Notes: generated by a model from the letters alone, not told the origin. Counted from the stretch's first letter, positions 1 through 8,430 are shown. The stretch is DNA of 64,000 nt from Methylocystis sp. L43 (GCF_015709525.1 NZ_JADNRA010000034.1:62001-126000), one strand, 5' to 3'. Translations and numbers: made by a program.

Positions 1-1
1 T

Positions 2-244
2 TTTGGCCGGCGCCTAAAAGCCATGGCGGAGACGGCGCGCCAGGAGACGCAGACGCTGCGCGACCTGCAGGATCAAAAGCCGCCGGACCCCGAAGCGATC
101 AAAAAGGCGAGCGAAGCCGTGCAGTGGCGGCTGCGGCTCTTCGAGGAGCAGCGGCGAATGGTCGGCTATGTGTGCGAGAGCCCGGCGCTGATCGAGCAGC
201 GTTTCGGCGCGCTCGCGCGCGCCATCCAGCAGGCGATGGAGTGA
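2..244 (+). CDS. C-terminal part of an unidentified protein (5' end outside window)
   Basis: The frame is open from the window edge to a TGA at 242-244, so this is probably the tail of a gene that starts upstream, although an internal ATG at 23 would give a 73-residue protein. The visible part is charged and helical, rich in Arg, Glu and Gln (for example EAVQWRLRLFEEQRRM), and has no motif I recognise. It converges with the xox operon, from which a palindromic repeat separates it. Function unknown; it could be a small stand-alone ORF or part of a longer cytoplasmic protein. Confidence 0.45.
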   Translation, partial: FGRRLKAMAETARQETQTLRDLQDQKPPDPEAIKKASEAVQWRLRLFEEQRRMVGYVCESPALIEQRFGALARAIQQAME

Positions 245-252
245 AAGCTCCC

Positions 253-329
253 TCATTGCGAGGAGCGTAGCGACAAAGCAATCCAAAAAATCCGCGCCAA
301 TCTGGATTGCTTCGCTGCGCTCGCAATGA
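253..329. repeat. Palindromic intergenic repeat (family A, copy 1)
   Basis: The left arm (253-284, starting TCATTGCGAGGAGCGTAGCG) and the right arm (304-329, ending CTCGCAATGA) are imperfect inverted copies and would form a long hairpin. A second copy of the same family lies at 5538-5649. It fills the gap between two convergent genes and could act as a bidirectional transcription stop. This is the style of intergenic mosaic repeat common in alphaproteobacteria. Confidence 0.8.
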
Positions 330-344
330 CGGCTGCGAGGCGCC

Positions 345-914
345 CTACTCGCGCGGCTCGGGCTGGCGCTCCTCGAGCGGATGGCCGGCCTGCTCCCAGG
401 CGTCGGCGCCGGGCGGATACCACAGCACATGCGTATAACCGAGGGTGAGCGCGCGTTTCGCGGCGTTCCAGGACGCCCAGCAATTGGTGCGGCAATAGAA
501 GACGAGCGGCTTCGATTTGTCGCCGCCGCTTGCGCGCGCCACGCCTTGCTCGAAATAGCGCGCCATCGGCTCGGAGAGTTCGCCAAAGCCGGTGTCGGGA
601 AGCCAGATGCTGCCGGGAATGTCGAAGCGCTTCGGATCGCGCCAAACCGCATTCTTCGGCAGGCCTTCCGGCTTTGGCGGCCGCGAAAGCGCGTCGATGA
701 AAACCGCTTTCTTGCCGCTCCACAGGTCAAACGCCTGCGGGGTGTCGAGGACGGTCGCGCCCTTGAGCGTCGCCGGCGTCGGCGCGTGATAATTGTCGAG
801 GCGGTAGCCTTCCGGCTCCGGCGGCGTTTGGGCGCTAGCCGACGCGGCGCAAAGCGCGACCGCCGCGCAGAGCGCGAGAACGCCGCGAGCCAAATGTTTC
901 GCCGAACTCATCAT
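345..914 (-). CDS. PQQ-dependent catabolism-associated CXXCW-motif (rhodanese-like) protein
   Basis: A 189-residue exported protein. It has an N-terminal signal peptide (hydrophobic stretch ending in ASASA) followed by a rhodanese-like fold ending in the signature FYCRTNCWASWNAAKRA. The two cysteines are three residues apart (CRTNCW). This family occurs beside PQQ-dependent alcohol dehydrogenases and is thought to act in the periplasm in quinoprotein maturation or the associated electron relay. The start ATG at 914 overlaps the xoxJ stop as ATGA, which implies translational coupling; a second ATG at 911 is an alternative. It is the last gene of the xoxF-xoxG-xoxJ operon. The exact role is not established. 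Confidence 0.85.
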   Translation of the reverse strand: MMSSAKHLARGVLALCAAVALCAASASAQTPPEPEGYRLDNYHAPTPATLKGATVLDTPQAFDLWSGKKAVFIDALSRPPKPEGLPKNAVWRDPKRFDIPGSIWLPDTGFGELSEPMARYFEQGVARASGGDKSKPLVFYCRTNCWASWNAAKRALTLGYTHVLWYPPGADAWEQAGHPLEERQPEPRE

Positions 915-1810
915 GGAACCGTGATCGCATGTCCCGACTCGTCGAGCAACGGGACTCCATAATCGCGAAGAATGCGCTCCAGCTCGATCTTGTTTTGGGC
1001 GATCAGCGTATTGAGTTCGCGCTTCCAGTTCTGATCGGAATGGCGAACCCCGAAACCGATGCGGAAGGCCATGCGGGCGCCAGGCGTCTCCGGCAGCGGC
1101 GTCACATTCAGCTTCTCGCTCGAATGTTTGGCGTAGTAGCCGGCGATCGGCCCCCACAGCAGCGCCACGTCAATCTCGCCCTTTTCGAGATCATGCATCA
1201 TCGCCGCGCCGGAGGATTCGACGCGCGTGTCGACCATCAGCGCATAGGGCTTCACCGACGCCATCAGACCATTCATCGCCAGAACATTGCCGGGCGGCGT
1301 GTTGGCGACAAGGCCGATGCGACGCGGCTTTTCCTTCAAACGGGGATCGTCGAGCGCCTTGACGCCGTCAAGCTCCGAGCCCGCCCGGGTCACGATGGCG
1401 TAGGTCGTCCGGTAATAGGGATTGGTGGTCTGCACGAGGTCATTGCCCTGCGGCATGCCGAGGATGACGTCGCAAAGATGCGCGTTAAGCGTATTGCGCA
1501 CAAAGCCCGTGGCGCCCGGATAATAGGTATAGGCGAGATCCTTGCCGAGCTTCTTCGCCAGGAGTTCGGCGATCCTGTTCTCGAAGCCTTCGCCCTTGTC
1601 GTTGGAAAAGGGAAGATTGTTCGGATCGGCGCACACGCGCAACGTCTTGGGATCGACGAGTTCGATCGAACCCTGATTATCGTCGCCCTTGGCGCCGGCG
1701 TCGGGCCCCATATGCTGCGCCGAGGCGGGGGCCGCCACAAAGAGGATTGCGGCGGCCCAGCCCGTCGAGAGCAGCGCGGAAAAACCGCGCCGATGCGTGA
1801 AGCGGATCAT
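911..1810 (-). CDS. xoxJ: XoxJ, periplasmic binding-protein-like partner of the lanthanide methanol dehydrogenase
   Basis: A 299-residue protein with a signal peptide (cleavage near AAPASAQ) and a type 2 periplasmic solute-binding fold (LRVCADPNNLPFSN near residue 55; ALLWGPIAGYYA near residue 220). Proteins of this type (XoxJ/MoxJ) are encoded beside methanol dehydrogenases and are proposed to help activate the apo-enzyme rather than import a solute. The ATG at 1810 lies 17 bases after xoxG. The upstream in-frame extension runs through the antisense of xoxG and was not used. No ABC permease or ATPase gene is adjacent, which fits a chaperone role. Confidence 0.92.
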   Translation of the reverse strand: MIRFTHRRGFSALLSTGWAAAILFVAAPASAQHMGPDAGAKGDDNQGSIELVDPKTLRVCADPNNLPFSNDKGEGFENRIAELLAKKLGKDLAYTYYPGATGFVRNTLNAHLCDVILGMPQGNDLVQTTNPYYRTTYAIVTRAGSELDGVKALDDPRLKEKPRRIGLVANTPPGNVLAMNGLMASVKPYALMVDTRVESSGAAMMHDLEKGEIDVALLWGPIAGYYAKHSSEKLNVTPLPETPGARMAFRIGFGVRHSDQNWKRELNTLIAQNKIELERILRDYGVPLLDESGHAITVP

Positions 1811-1827
1811 GCGATCGTATGACGCTC

Positions 1828-2337
1828 TTACTTCTGATTCATGCACTCGGTCTCGGCCTTGGCGAAGGCCTCCGGGCGGTCTTCCTTCTTCCCCGGACGG
1901 CCGGGCTCGATGGCGCCGGTCGAGAGGGCGCGCAGATAGACGTAGAGATCGTCGATGTAGCAGGAGGCGTTCTTGTTTTCGGCGAAGGCCGGCATAACGC
2001 TGTTGCCGTTCTGGCGGCCGCCGATGACGATGCCGGCGAATTCGGCATAGTCGAACCGCTTCACCGAATCCTTGAGCGCCGGCGCATAGGTCGAGCCGCC
2101 GCCATTGGGGCCGTGGCAGACGTGGCATTCCGCGTGATAGCGGCGATAGCCGGAGAAGGTGTACCAGTCCACCTTGCCGTCGGGGCCGACGTTGAAGGTG
2201 GGGTCGCCTTTGGCGTCGAAATATTTGCCGTCGGTCGATTTGACGGCCTTGGGGTCTCCCGGCGCGTCGGCCATTGCGGAGCTTCCCACGCACATGATGA
2301 CGCCCAGAGCTAACGCTCCGGCAAGCGACGATCTCAT
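1828..2337 (-). CDS. xoxG: XoxG, cytochrome c electron acceptor for XoxF
   Basis: A 169-residue secreted c-type cytochrome: signal peptide (ALALGVIMCVGSSAMA), then one CxxCH haem site (ECHVCHG near residue 77) and a Met-containing segment (NSVMPAF) that can supply the axial ligand. It takes electrons from the PQQ of XoxF in the periplasm. ATG 2337 was chosen because an AGGAGAG ribosome-binding sequence lies just upstream and the signal peptide begins there. It lies between xoxF and xoxJ. A hairpin in the xoxF-xoxG gap may set its expression below that of xoxF. Confidence 0.93.
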   Translation of the reverse strand: MRSSLAGALALGVIMCVGSSAMADAPGDPKAVKSTDGKYFDAKGDPTFNVGPDGKVDWYTFSGYRRYHAECHVCHGPNGGGSTYAPALKDSVKRFDYAEFAGIVIGGRQNGNSVMPAFAENKNASCYIDDLYVYLRALSTGAIEPGRPGKKEDRPEAFAKAETECMNQK

Positions 2338-2379
2338 TACCTCTCTCCTTGGTCTCTTTTCTTCCCACACTGTGTAAAC

Positions 2380-2421
2380 GCCGACGCTCGGCGGCACCTT
2401 GACGGTGCGCCGAGCGCCGGC
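2380..2421 (-). promoter_or_regulatory. Stem-loop between xoxF and xoxG
   Basis: Read on the minus strand, a GCCGGCGCTCGGCGCACC arm pairs with a near-complementary arm (GGTGCCGCCGAGCGTCGGC) around a short loop. Only three T follow the stem, so it looks like a partial terminator or mRNA-stabilising hairpin that would leave xoxF transcript more abundant than xoxG and xoxJ. The structure is visible; its effect is inferred. Confidence 0.6.
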
Positions 2422-2443
2422 TTTTAATTGCTTCGCGTCTCGC

Positions 2444-4252
2444 TTAGTTCGGCAGAGCGAAGACAGTCAAGACGCCGCCAAGAGCCGTATAGTTGGCCAG
2501 CGACGCGTAGTTGCCCACGGCGCCGAGTCCCTCGTTGCTCTTTGAGAGGCCAGCCGCCAAGCCGATGCCGGCCCAGCCGCCAACGCCCGAGAGCACCGCG
2601 ACATACTGCTTGCCGCCGGACTCATAGGTGGTGACGTTGCCGATGATTCCCGACGGAGTCTTGTACTTATAGAGCTCCTTGCCGGTCTTGGTGTCGACAG
2701 CCTTCAGATAGCCCTCGAGCGTGCCGTAGAAGGTGACGCCGCCGTCCGTCGACGTCGCGCCGCCCCAAACCGAGAACTGCTCCTTATTGGACCAGACGAT
2801 CTTGCCGGTCTTGGCGTCCCAGGCGATGAAGTTGCCGGTGTGGGTCTCGCCCTTGTCCTTGCCCGCCGGGAACATTTCCAGCGTCGCGCCGACGTAGGGC
2901 TGGCCCGCCGTGTAGCTCACGCGGAAGGGCTCATAGTCCATGCAGACGTGGTTGGTCGGGACCAGGAACAGGCCCGTCGCCGCGTCATAGGTCGCCGGCT
3001 GCTGGTCCTTGGAGCCAAGGGCCGCCGGGCAGACATATTGCGTGTTGACGTCTTCGCCGTTGTGCTGCGTCGAATATTTGTCGACGACCAGCGGACGGCC
3101 ATAGGTCTTGGACGACTTGTCCATGTCGACCTTGCTCGCCCAGTTCACCGCCGGATCATATTTTTCGGCGACGAGCAGCTCGCCGTTGGTGCGGTCCAGC
3201 GTGTAGGCGAAGCCGTTACGATCGAAGTGGACGAGAGTCTTGCGCTTCTGGCCGCCCATGTCCTGGTCGGCGAGAATCATCTCGTTGATGCCGTCATAGT
3301 CCCACTCGTCGTGGGGCGTCATCTGGTAAACCCACTTCGCCTTGCCGGTGTCCAGGTCGCGCGCCCAGATCGTCATCGACCAGCGGTTGTCGCCCGGACG
3401 CTGCGAGGGGTTCCAGGTCGAGGGATTGCCCGAGCCGTAGTAGACGAGATTCAGGTCCGGATCATAGCTGTACCAGCCCCAGGTGGTGCCGCCGCCGATC
3501 TTCCACTGCTCGCCTTCCCAGGTCGTGATCCCTGAGTCCTTCTCGACCGGCTTGCCAAGATGGGTGGTCTTGCCCGGCTCGATCAGCGTGTCGGCGTCGG
3601 GGCCCATGGAATAGCCGCGCCACACCTGCTGGCCGGTCTTCACGTCATACGCCGTGATGTGGCCGCGCACGCCGAATTCGCCGCCGGCGATGCCCACGAA
3701 CACCTTGTCCTTGAAGACATGCGGCGCCGCGGTCGAGGTCTGGCCCTTGGAGGGATCGCCGTTCTTGACCGACCAAAGGAGCTTGCCGGACTTGGCGTCG
3801 AGCGCGACGAGCGTGGTGTCGGCCTGCGCCAGGAAAATCTTGCCGTCGCCATAGGCGAGACCGCGGTTGACCGTGTCGCAGCACATCACCGGCACGACCG
3901 ACGGATCTTGCTTGGGCTCATACTTCCAGAGGATCTTGTGGTCCGGATCCTTCAGGTCGAGCGCATAGACGTTGTTGGGGAACGGCGTATGCAGATACAT
4001 GACGTCGCCGATGACGAGCGGCGCGCCTTCATGGCCGCGCAGAACGCCGGTGGAGAACTGCCATGCCGGCGCGAGCTTGCCGACGTTCTCGGTCGTGATC
4101 TGCTTAAGAGCGGAATGGCGCAGGTTGGCGTAATCACCCGTCGGCATCACCCACTGCTTGGGGTCTTTCTGCAGGGTCTGCAAATCGTCGGCCTTCGCCG
4201 CACCGGCGAGCGCGAGTACGGCCACCGAAGTCGACAACAACAGTTTATGCAT
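2444..4252 (-). CDS. xoxF: XoxF lanthanide-dependent methanol dehydrogenase
   Basis: A 602-residue periplasmic PQQ quinoprotein of the eight-bladed propeller family that oxidises methanol. Features: signal peptide ending near AGAAKA; adjacent cysteines ([12 protein letters not shown] near residue 126) forming the vicinal disulfide ring over PQQ; repeated Trp-docking blades; and the active-site segment [11 protein letters not shown], where the catalytic Asp is followed two residues later by the second Asp that coordinates a lanthanide. That Asp is Ala in the calcium enzyme MxaF, so this is a XoxF. No mxaI is adjacent. ATG 4252 follows AGGAGG and starts the signal peptide. The xoxFGJ order resembles clade 5 loci, but the clade would need a tree. 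Confidence 0.96.
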   Translation of the reverse strand: MHKLLLSTSVAVLALAGAAKADDLQTLQKDPKQWVMPTGDYANLRHSALKQITTENVGKLAPAWQFSTGVLRGHEGAPLVIGDVMYLHTPFPNNVYALDLKDPDHKILWKYEPKQDPSVVPVMCCDTVNRGLAYGDGKIFLAQADTTLVALDAKSGKLLWSVKNGDPSKGQTSTAAPHVFKDKVFVGIAGGEFGVRGHITAYDVKTGQQVWRGYSMGPDADTLIEPGKTTHLGKPVEKDSGITTWEGEQWKIGGGTTWGWYSYDPDLNLVYYGSGNPSTWNPSQRPGDNRWSMTIWARDLDTGKAKWVYQMTPHDEWDYDGINEMILADQDMGGQKRKTLVHFDRNGFAYTLDRTNGELLVAEKYDPAVNWASKVDMDKSSKTYGRPLVVDKYSTQHNGEDVNTQYVCPAALGSKDQQPATYDAATGLFLVPTNHVCMDYEPFRVSYTAGQPYVGATLEMFPAGKDKGETHTGNFIAWDAKTGKIVWSNKEQFSVWGGATSTDGGVTFYGTLEGYLKAVDTKTGKELYKYKTPSGIIGNVTTYESGGKQYVAVLSGVGGWAGIGLAAGLSKSNEGLGAVGNYASLANYTALGGVLTVFALPN

Positions 4253-4543
4253 GAGCTTTTCCTCCTGACGACGCCCGGGGCGCATTTTTATGCGCCGCCG
4301 CCGACGTCGTGCCTCCTAGGCGCCTCGACATTGGGAAGGCGATTTCCGTTTATGTCTCATGCCGGCGGGACAAAACGTCCGCCAGCGGCGAGAAGCTCCC
4401 GGTTCCCGTCCGGAAGACATCTTTTAACTCGGAAACGGCGGGATAATATGTCGCTAGCTCTTGAATCGCAATCGCAAAAAACAATGGCGTCGCCGTGCGA
4501 TGCAGCGCATCGGCCTGCCCATGAAACAGTCAAGGCTAACAAC
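4253..4543. promoter_or_regulatory. Divergent promoter region between xoxF and the metallohydrolase gene
   Basis: This 291-base stretch separates xoxF (minus) from the zinc metallohydrolase (plus), so promoters for both must lie here or in the adjoining coding ends. The xoxF ribosome-binding site (AGGAGG on the minus strand) is at its left edge. I see no strong palindromic operator. The interval 4440-4543 contains a minor open frame that looks like chance coding. Confidence 0.5.
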
Positions 4544-5467
4544 ATGTTGCGTCGCTTACTGGCGCTTGTCGCGGCGCTGGCGCCGCTTATCGCCGCGACC
4601 CCCGCCCGCGCCTTCTCCTTAAGTGAAATCGCCCCCGGCGTTTTCGCGCATCAGGGCGAAACTTCCCTCATGACCCGGGAAAATGCGGGCGACATCGCCA
4701 ATCTCGGCGCCATCGTCGGGGACGAAGCGGTCGCGGTGATCGATACCGGCGGCAGCCTGGTCGAAGGCCGCGCCTTCCTCGCGGCGCTGCGCGAAAAGAC
4801 GCGAAAGCCCATTCGCTACGTCATCAACACCCACGCCCATCCCGACCACACCTTCGGCAATGGCGCCTTCGTCGAGACCGGCGCGACCTTCGTCGGGCAT
4901 AAAAATCTGCCGCGCGCACTCGCCGCCCGTGGCCCGCATTATCTTTCGGCCTTCCGCGCGCAGATGGGCGACGCGCTCGACGGCGTGACGATCGTGCCCC
5001 CGACGCTGACCGTCGACCAGACGCTGACGCTCGATCTCGGCCATCGCGAGATCGTGCTGCAGGCGTGGCGCACGGCGCATAGCGAATGCGATCTGACCAT
5101 TCTCGATCCGAAAAGCGGCGTGCTCTTCTCCGGCGATCTGCTCTTTCTCCAGCATGTGCCGGTCGTCGACGGCAGCCTCCTCGGCTTTCTCGACGTCGCC
5201 GAGAGGCTCGCGGCGATCAAGGCGACGCAGGTCGTCGCCGGGCATGGCCCCCTCCCCGCGCCCTGGCCGAAGGCGCTCGAAGACCAGCGCGCCTATCTGA
5301 TGCGGCTGACCGCTGACCTGCGGGCCGCGATCAAGAAGGGCGAGGGCGTCGCCGCCGCCGCGAAAACCGCCGGGACCGAGGAGCGGGAGAAATGGCGGCT
5401 CTTCGACGATTACAACGCCCGCAACGCCACGGCGGGATTCGCCGAGCTGGAGTGGGAGGGGCCGTGA
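4544..5467 (+). CDS. Quinoprotein relay system zinc metallohydrolase (MBL fold)
   Basis: A 307-residue exported metallo-beta-lactamase-fold protein. The signal peptide (MLRRLLALVAALAPL, then Ala-rich to TPARA) is followed by the zinc motif NTHAHPDHTFGN (HxHxDH, about residue 100), then AHSECD, SGDLLFLQH and AGHGP, which supply the remaining ligands. This subfamily is tied by genome context to quinohaemoprotein and quinoprotein relay systems. Its substrate is not known. ATG 4544 was chosen because it begins the signal peptide, with AAGG a little upstream. It is divergent from xoxF and followed, after a repeat, by the SoxYZ-like carrier usually found with it. Confidence 0.85.
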   Translation: MLRRLLALVAALAPLIAATPARAFSLSEIAPGVFAHQGETSLMTRENAGDIANLGAIVGDEAVAVIDTGGSLVEGRAFLAALREKTRKPIRYVINTHAHPDHTFGNGAFVETGATFVGHKNLPRALAARGPHYLSAFRAQMGDALDGVTIVPPTLTVDQTLTLDLGHREIVLQAWRTAHSECDLTILDPKSGVLFSGDLLFLQHVPVVDGSLLGFLDVAERLAAIKATQVVAGHGPLPAPWPKALEDQRAYLMRLTADLRAAIKKGEGVAAAAKTAGTEEREKWRLFDDYNARNATAGFAELEWEGP

Positions 5468-5537
5468 GCATGACTTTGTCACGTGACGGCGAGCGTGGTT
5501 CGCGCTTATTCTTGCCAGTAGATCAGCGCTCCTGCCG

Positions 5538-5649
5538 TCATTGCGAGGAGCTTTATTCGAAGTCGGGTATACCCGACTTCGCAAGAAACCGACGCAGCAA
5601 TCCAGAGCCGGGCGCCTTTCAATGGATTGCTCCGCTACGCTCGCAATGA
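5538..5649. repeat. Palindromic repeat (family A, copy 2) carrying a 24-bp perfect palindrome
   Basis: The arms TCATTGCGAGGAG... and ...TACGCTCGCAATGA match the copy at 253-329. Within the left arm, at 5558-5581, lies an extra perfect palindrome (CGAAGTCGGGTA followed by its reverse complement) that interrupts the family sequence. It sits in the gap between two co-directional genes. Confidence 0.8.
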
Positions 5650-5674
5650 CGGACTTGTTTGGAGGATGCCGGAT

Positions 5675-6460
5675 ATGAACACAGCAGCCCGTTCCGCCGC
5701 CGGCGCCCTCTTCGCTCTCTTTGCGACCGCGGCCCTCGCCCAAACCGCGCCCGATCCCTGGCCCGAACTTGTCGTCGACATCTTTCACAGCCGCCCGATC
5801 GCGGCGGCCGACGGCGTTATCGCGCTCGACGCGCCGGCGCGGGCCGAGGACGCGGCGATTGTGCCGATGACCATGCGCTTCGCCGATCCCTCGCAGATCA
5901 AGGTGGCGACGCTGGTCATCGACCAGAACCCGATGCCGATGGCCGCGGCCTTCACGCTCGGCGACAAGTCCGGCGTCGGCTTCATTGAGACCCGCGTGCG
6001 GGTCAATTCCTACTCCAACGTCCACGCGGTGGCGGAAACGGGCGACGGCAAGCTTCGCGCCGACGCGAAATTCGTCAAAGCCTCGGGCGGCTGTTCGGCG
6101 CCGGCGGTCAAGGATCAGGACGAGGCGGTCGCCAATATCGGCAAGATGAGGTATCGCGAGTTCAAGAGCGCCGATCCGGCAAAACGCGAGGCGCAGATCA
6201 TGATCCGCCATCCCAACGCCTCCGGCATGCAGATGGACCCGGTCTCGCGCGCCTATCTGCCGGCGCATTTCATCGACTCTGTCGAAGTCTTTCAGGGCGA
6301 GACGCCGATCTTCAAGATGGAAGGCGGCATCTCGCTCTCGGAAGACCCGACCTTCCGCTTCACCTATGCGCCGAATGGCGCGAAGACGATCCGCGTCGAA
6401 GCTCATGACAACAAGGGCGGCGTCTACAAGGGCGAATGGCCGATCGGCGAAGCGTCATAG
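5675..6460 (+). CDS. Quinoprotein dehydrogenase-associated SoxYZ-like carrier
   Basis: A 261-residue exported protein with a signal peptide (ending in AALAQ), a SoxY-like N-terminal half (VVDIFHSRPI near residue 30, through the conserved KASGGCSAPA segment near residue 147) and a SoxZ-like C-terminal half (ISLSEDPTFRFTYAP). The Cys in GGCSAP resembles the carrier Cys of SoxY, but here it is internal rather than on a swinging C-terminal tail. The family accompanies PQQ dehydrogenase loci and the MBL hydrolase encoded just before it. ATG 5675 is preceded at a suitable distance by GGAGG; an ATG nine bases earlier is possible. Role inferred from context only. Confidence 0.85.
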   Translation: MNTAARSAAGALFALFATAALAQTAPDPWPELVVDIFHSRPIAAADGVIALDAPARAEDAAIVPMTMRFADPSQIKVATLVIDQNPMPMAAAFTLGDKSGVGFIETRVRVNSYSNVHAVAETGDGKLRADAKFVKASGGCSAPAVKDQDEAVANIGKMRYREFKSADPAKREAQIMIRHPNASGMQMDPVSRAYLPAHFIDSVEVFQGETPIFKMEGGISLSEDPTFRFTYAPNGAKTIRVEAHDNKGGVYKGEWPIGEAS

Positions 6461-6470
6461 AGCGCTTCCC

Positions 6471-6565
6471 GATCACATCGAACAATGTGATCGATAAGGA
6501 ATCGCTCAAAATCATTGGAGCAGGTTCTCATCGAAAAAGTCTGTCAACTTTTTCGGTACCTGCTC
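6471..6565. repeat. Double hairpin repeat downstream of sorB
   Basis: Two stem-loops in tandem: GATCACAT (6471-6478) with ATGTGATC (6485-6492), and GAGCAGGT...CGAAAAAGT (6518-6540) with ACTTTTTCG...ACCTGCTC (6547-6565). The element lies between converging genes (the SoxYZ-like carrier and sorB) and could end transcription from both sides. It resembles dispersed Rhizobiales intergenic repeats. Confidence 0.7.
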
Positions 6566-6575
6566 AAGGCGGCGC

Positions 6576-6887
6576 TCAATAGGTCGCGGCGAGATAATCG
6601 ACGATCGCGGCGGCGTCGGGCTCGTCGATCTGCGCATGATAGGACGCGACCATCTTCTTCACGACGCCTTCCCAGAACGCGCGGCCCATCTTCGGCGGCT
6701 GACGCTCGATATAGTCGACGGAGTGACAGACGGCGCAATTGCTCTGGGCGGTTTCCTGGCCCGGTCCGGGGCGCAGCGTCGCCGTCTCTTCCGGCAGCGA
6801 ATAGGTCAGCGTCTCGGCGGCGCAGAGCGCCGGCGCGAGTGACGCGGCCGTCGCCATCAGGATGAGCGTTTTGCGAAAGCGCGGCAT
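6576..6887 (-). CDS. sorB: SorB-like monohaem cytochrome c subunit of sulfite dehydrogenase
   Basis: A 103-residue small c-type cytochrome: signal peptide (SLAPALCAAET), one haem motif NCAVCHS (near residue 50) and a Met later (KKMVASY) as possible axial ligand. It would accept electrons from the Mo subunit encoded immediately upstream (7-base gap) and pass them to the respiratory chain. Size and position match SorB of the SorAB sulfite dehydrogenase, which detoxifies sulfite in the periplasm. The assignment rests mostly on its neighbour. Confidence 0.85.
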   Translation of the reverse strand: MPRFRKTLILMATAASLAPALCAAETLTYSLPEETATLRPGPGQETAQSNCAVCHSVDYIERQPPKMGRAFWEGVVKKMVASYHAQIDEPDAAAIVDYLAATY

Positions 6888-6894
6888 GTTTTCG

Positions 6895-8115
6895 TTAGAC
6901 CGCCTCTATCCGAACCGTCTCCACCACGTGCCGCATATAGCCGGCGTGATTCCATAAGGGCGCCAAGGGCTGCGACTGTCCGGCGCGATTGACGGCGCGG
7001 GATTTCAAATGATGCACGCCGGGCCGCAGCGACAGCTCTGTCCGCCATTCGCGGAAGGAATATCGGCCGAGATCCTCGCCGAGCCGAGCCGCGGTCCAGC
7101 TCGCGCCGTCATCGGCTGAGAGCAGCACGGCTTCGATCCCATGGCCGCCGTCGAAGGCGATGCCCCTGACCTCGAAGGCGACATGCGCCGCGACTTTCCC
7201 GTCGTCGGCCGGCCGCGTAATAAAACTGCGAACTGTGAGGCGCTTGATCGGACGAGTCGCCCCCTTCGGCGCGCCGGGCGTGACGCAGGCGCAGTCATTG
7301 TCGGGGATACGATAGGCGCTCGACATCCAGAAGCCGCTAAAATCGCTGTCGAGCACCTCGATGTCGTTGAGGTGCTTCACCCAATAGGTCCCGTAACAGC
7401 CGGGAACCACCAGCCGCAACGGAAAGCCGTTGAGCCATGGCAGGTCTTCGCCATTCATGGCGTAAGCGAGCATCACCTCGCCATCGCCGGCGTGGCCGAG
7501 GTCGAGCGCCTTGACGAAATCCGGCGTCTCCGGCGCCACTGGAGAATCGAGTCCGTTGAAGGCGACGGACTGAGCCCCCGGCTTCGGGCCGGCCTTTTCA
7601 AGCAGCGTTTTGAGCGCGACGCCGCGCCAGCGGGCGTTGCCCATCGCGCCATGGCCAAACTGTCCGCCGCCGACGCGCGGCTCGACGAAGCCGCGGCTGT
7701 TGCCCGAACATTGATTGACGGCGACGATCTCAACCGGCTCGAAGTCGCGCTTCAGCGCTGCAAGCGAGAGCGACAGCGGCGTCTCGACATGGCCCCGCAT
7801 CTCGAGGCGAAAGGCTTCCGGATCAATGCTGAGCGGAACGCCGGCGAGGTGATAGCGAACGAAAAAGGCGTCGTTCGGCGTCAACACGCCTTCGTCGTAA
7901 ACGGAAAAAGGCGTTTCGAGCTGAGGCGGCCTGACGGTCTGCTCGATCAGCGCCCGCTTTCCGGGGTAGCGCACGAGGGGCCGGTCGCCATTGGCGAATC
8001 CCAGTCGCGCGCCTTCCGCCGAATACGCGCCCCGTCCGTCAAAAGAGGACAACGCTGCGAGGCCAAGGCTTGCGCCTCGCAGAAATGATCGCCTGCTCGT
8101 GACTCGGGGCATCAT
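6895..8115 (-). CDS. sorA: SorA-like sulfite dehydrogenase, molybdopterin subunit
   Basis: A protein of about 406 residues of the sulfite oxidase family. The N terminus has a twin-arginine signal (SRRSFLRG), as expected for a folded Mo protein. The Mo-binding domain contains the ligand Cys in VNQCSGNSRG (about residue 138) and the family segments GGGQFGHGAMGNARWRGV and VPGCYGTYWVKHL, followed by the dimerisation domain (from about residue 300). It oxidises sulfite to sulfate in the periplasm. Two adjacent ATGs (8115 and 8112) are possible starts. It is the first gene of sorAB. Confidence 0.9.
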   Translation of the reverse strand: MMPRVTSRRSFLRGASLGLAALSSFDGRGAYSAEGARLGFANGDRPLVRYPGKRALIEQTVRPPQLETPFSVYDEGVLTPNDAFFVRYHLAGVPLSIDPEAFRLEMRGHVETPLSLSLAALKRDFEPVEIVAVNQCSGNSRGFVEPRVGGGQFGHGAMGNARWRGVALKTLLEKAGPKPGAQSVAFNGLDSPVAPETPDFVKALDLGHAGDGEVMLAYAMNGEDLPWLNGFPLRLVVPGCYGTYWVKHLNDIEVLDSDFSGFWMSSAYRIPDNDCACVTPGAPKGATRPIKRLTVRSFITRPADDGKVAAHVAFEVRGIAFDGGHGIEAVLLSADDGASWTAARLGEDLGRYSFREWRTELSLRPGVHHLKSRAVNRAGQSQPLAPLWNHAGYMRHVVETVRIEAV

Positions 8116-8164
8116 TCACGCCGCTCGCGGCCGGTCGCCTTGCAGCGACTGCGCGGCTAGACCG

Positions 8165-8305
8165 TCAGGAGCCCCAAATCGTCAGCGCCGCGCATAGCGC
8201 GAACGGCAGCGTCGCAAGCGCGAGAACGCTGGTAACGCACAAAAACCGCGCCGTTTCGCTCGCTTCTCTCGGAGCCGCCTTGTCCTGCCAGTTGATGAAC
8301 GCCAT
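8165..8305 (-). CDS. Small 46-residue single-span membrane protein (hypothetical)
   Basis: A short ORF with a good ribosome-binding sequence (AAGGGGATCGTG before ATG at 8305). The product begins MAFINWQDKAAPREASETAR and continues as a hydrophobic span (FLCVTSVLALATLPFALCAAL), so it looks like a small inner-membrane peptide. It lies just upstream of sorA in the same direction and may be co-transcribed with it. No homologue recognised. Conservation between related genomes would decide whether it is real. Confidence 0.45.
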   Translation of the reverse strand: MAFINWQDKAAPREASETARFLCVTSVLALATLPFALCAALTIWGS

Positions 8306-8430
8306 CACGATCCCCTTACAATTCCACACGGGGCCGCTGCCTTTGGCTCAGCTAAAGACGCGCCCGCATAGAAACGCGCGAGGCGGCGAATCGTTGCAGC
8401 ATCGTTAAAAAAGCTGAAGCGCCGGCTCTG

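Noticed and set aside
3560-4543. N-terminal extension of the zinc metallohydrolase into the xoxF antisense strand
   Set aside because: The signal peptide of the hydrolase begins at 4544 and the extension only mirrors xoxF codons.
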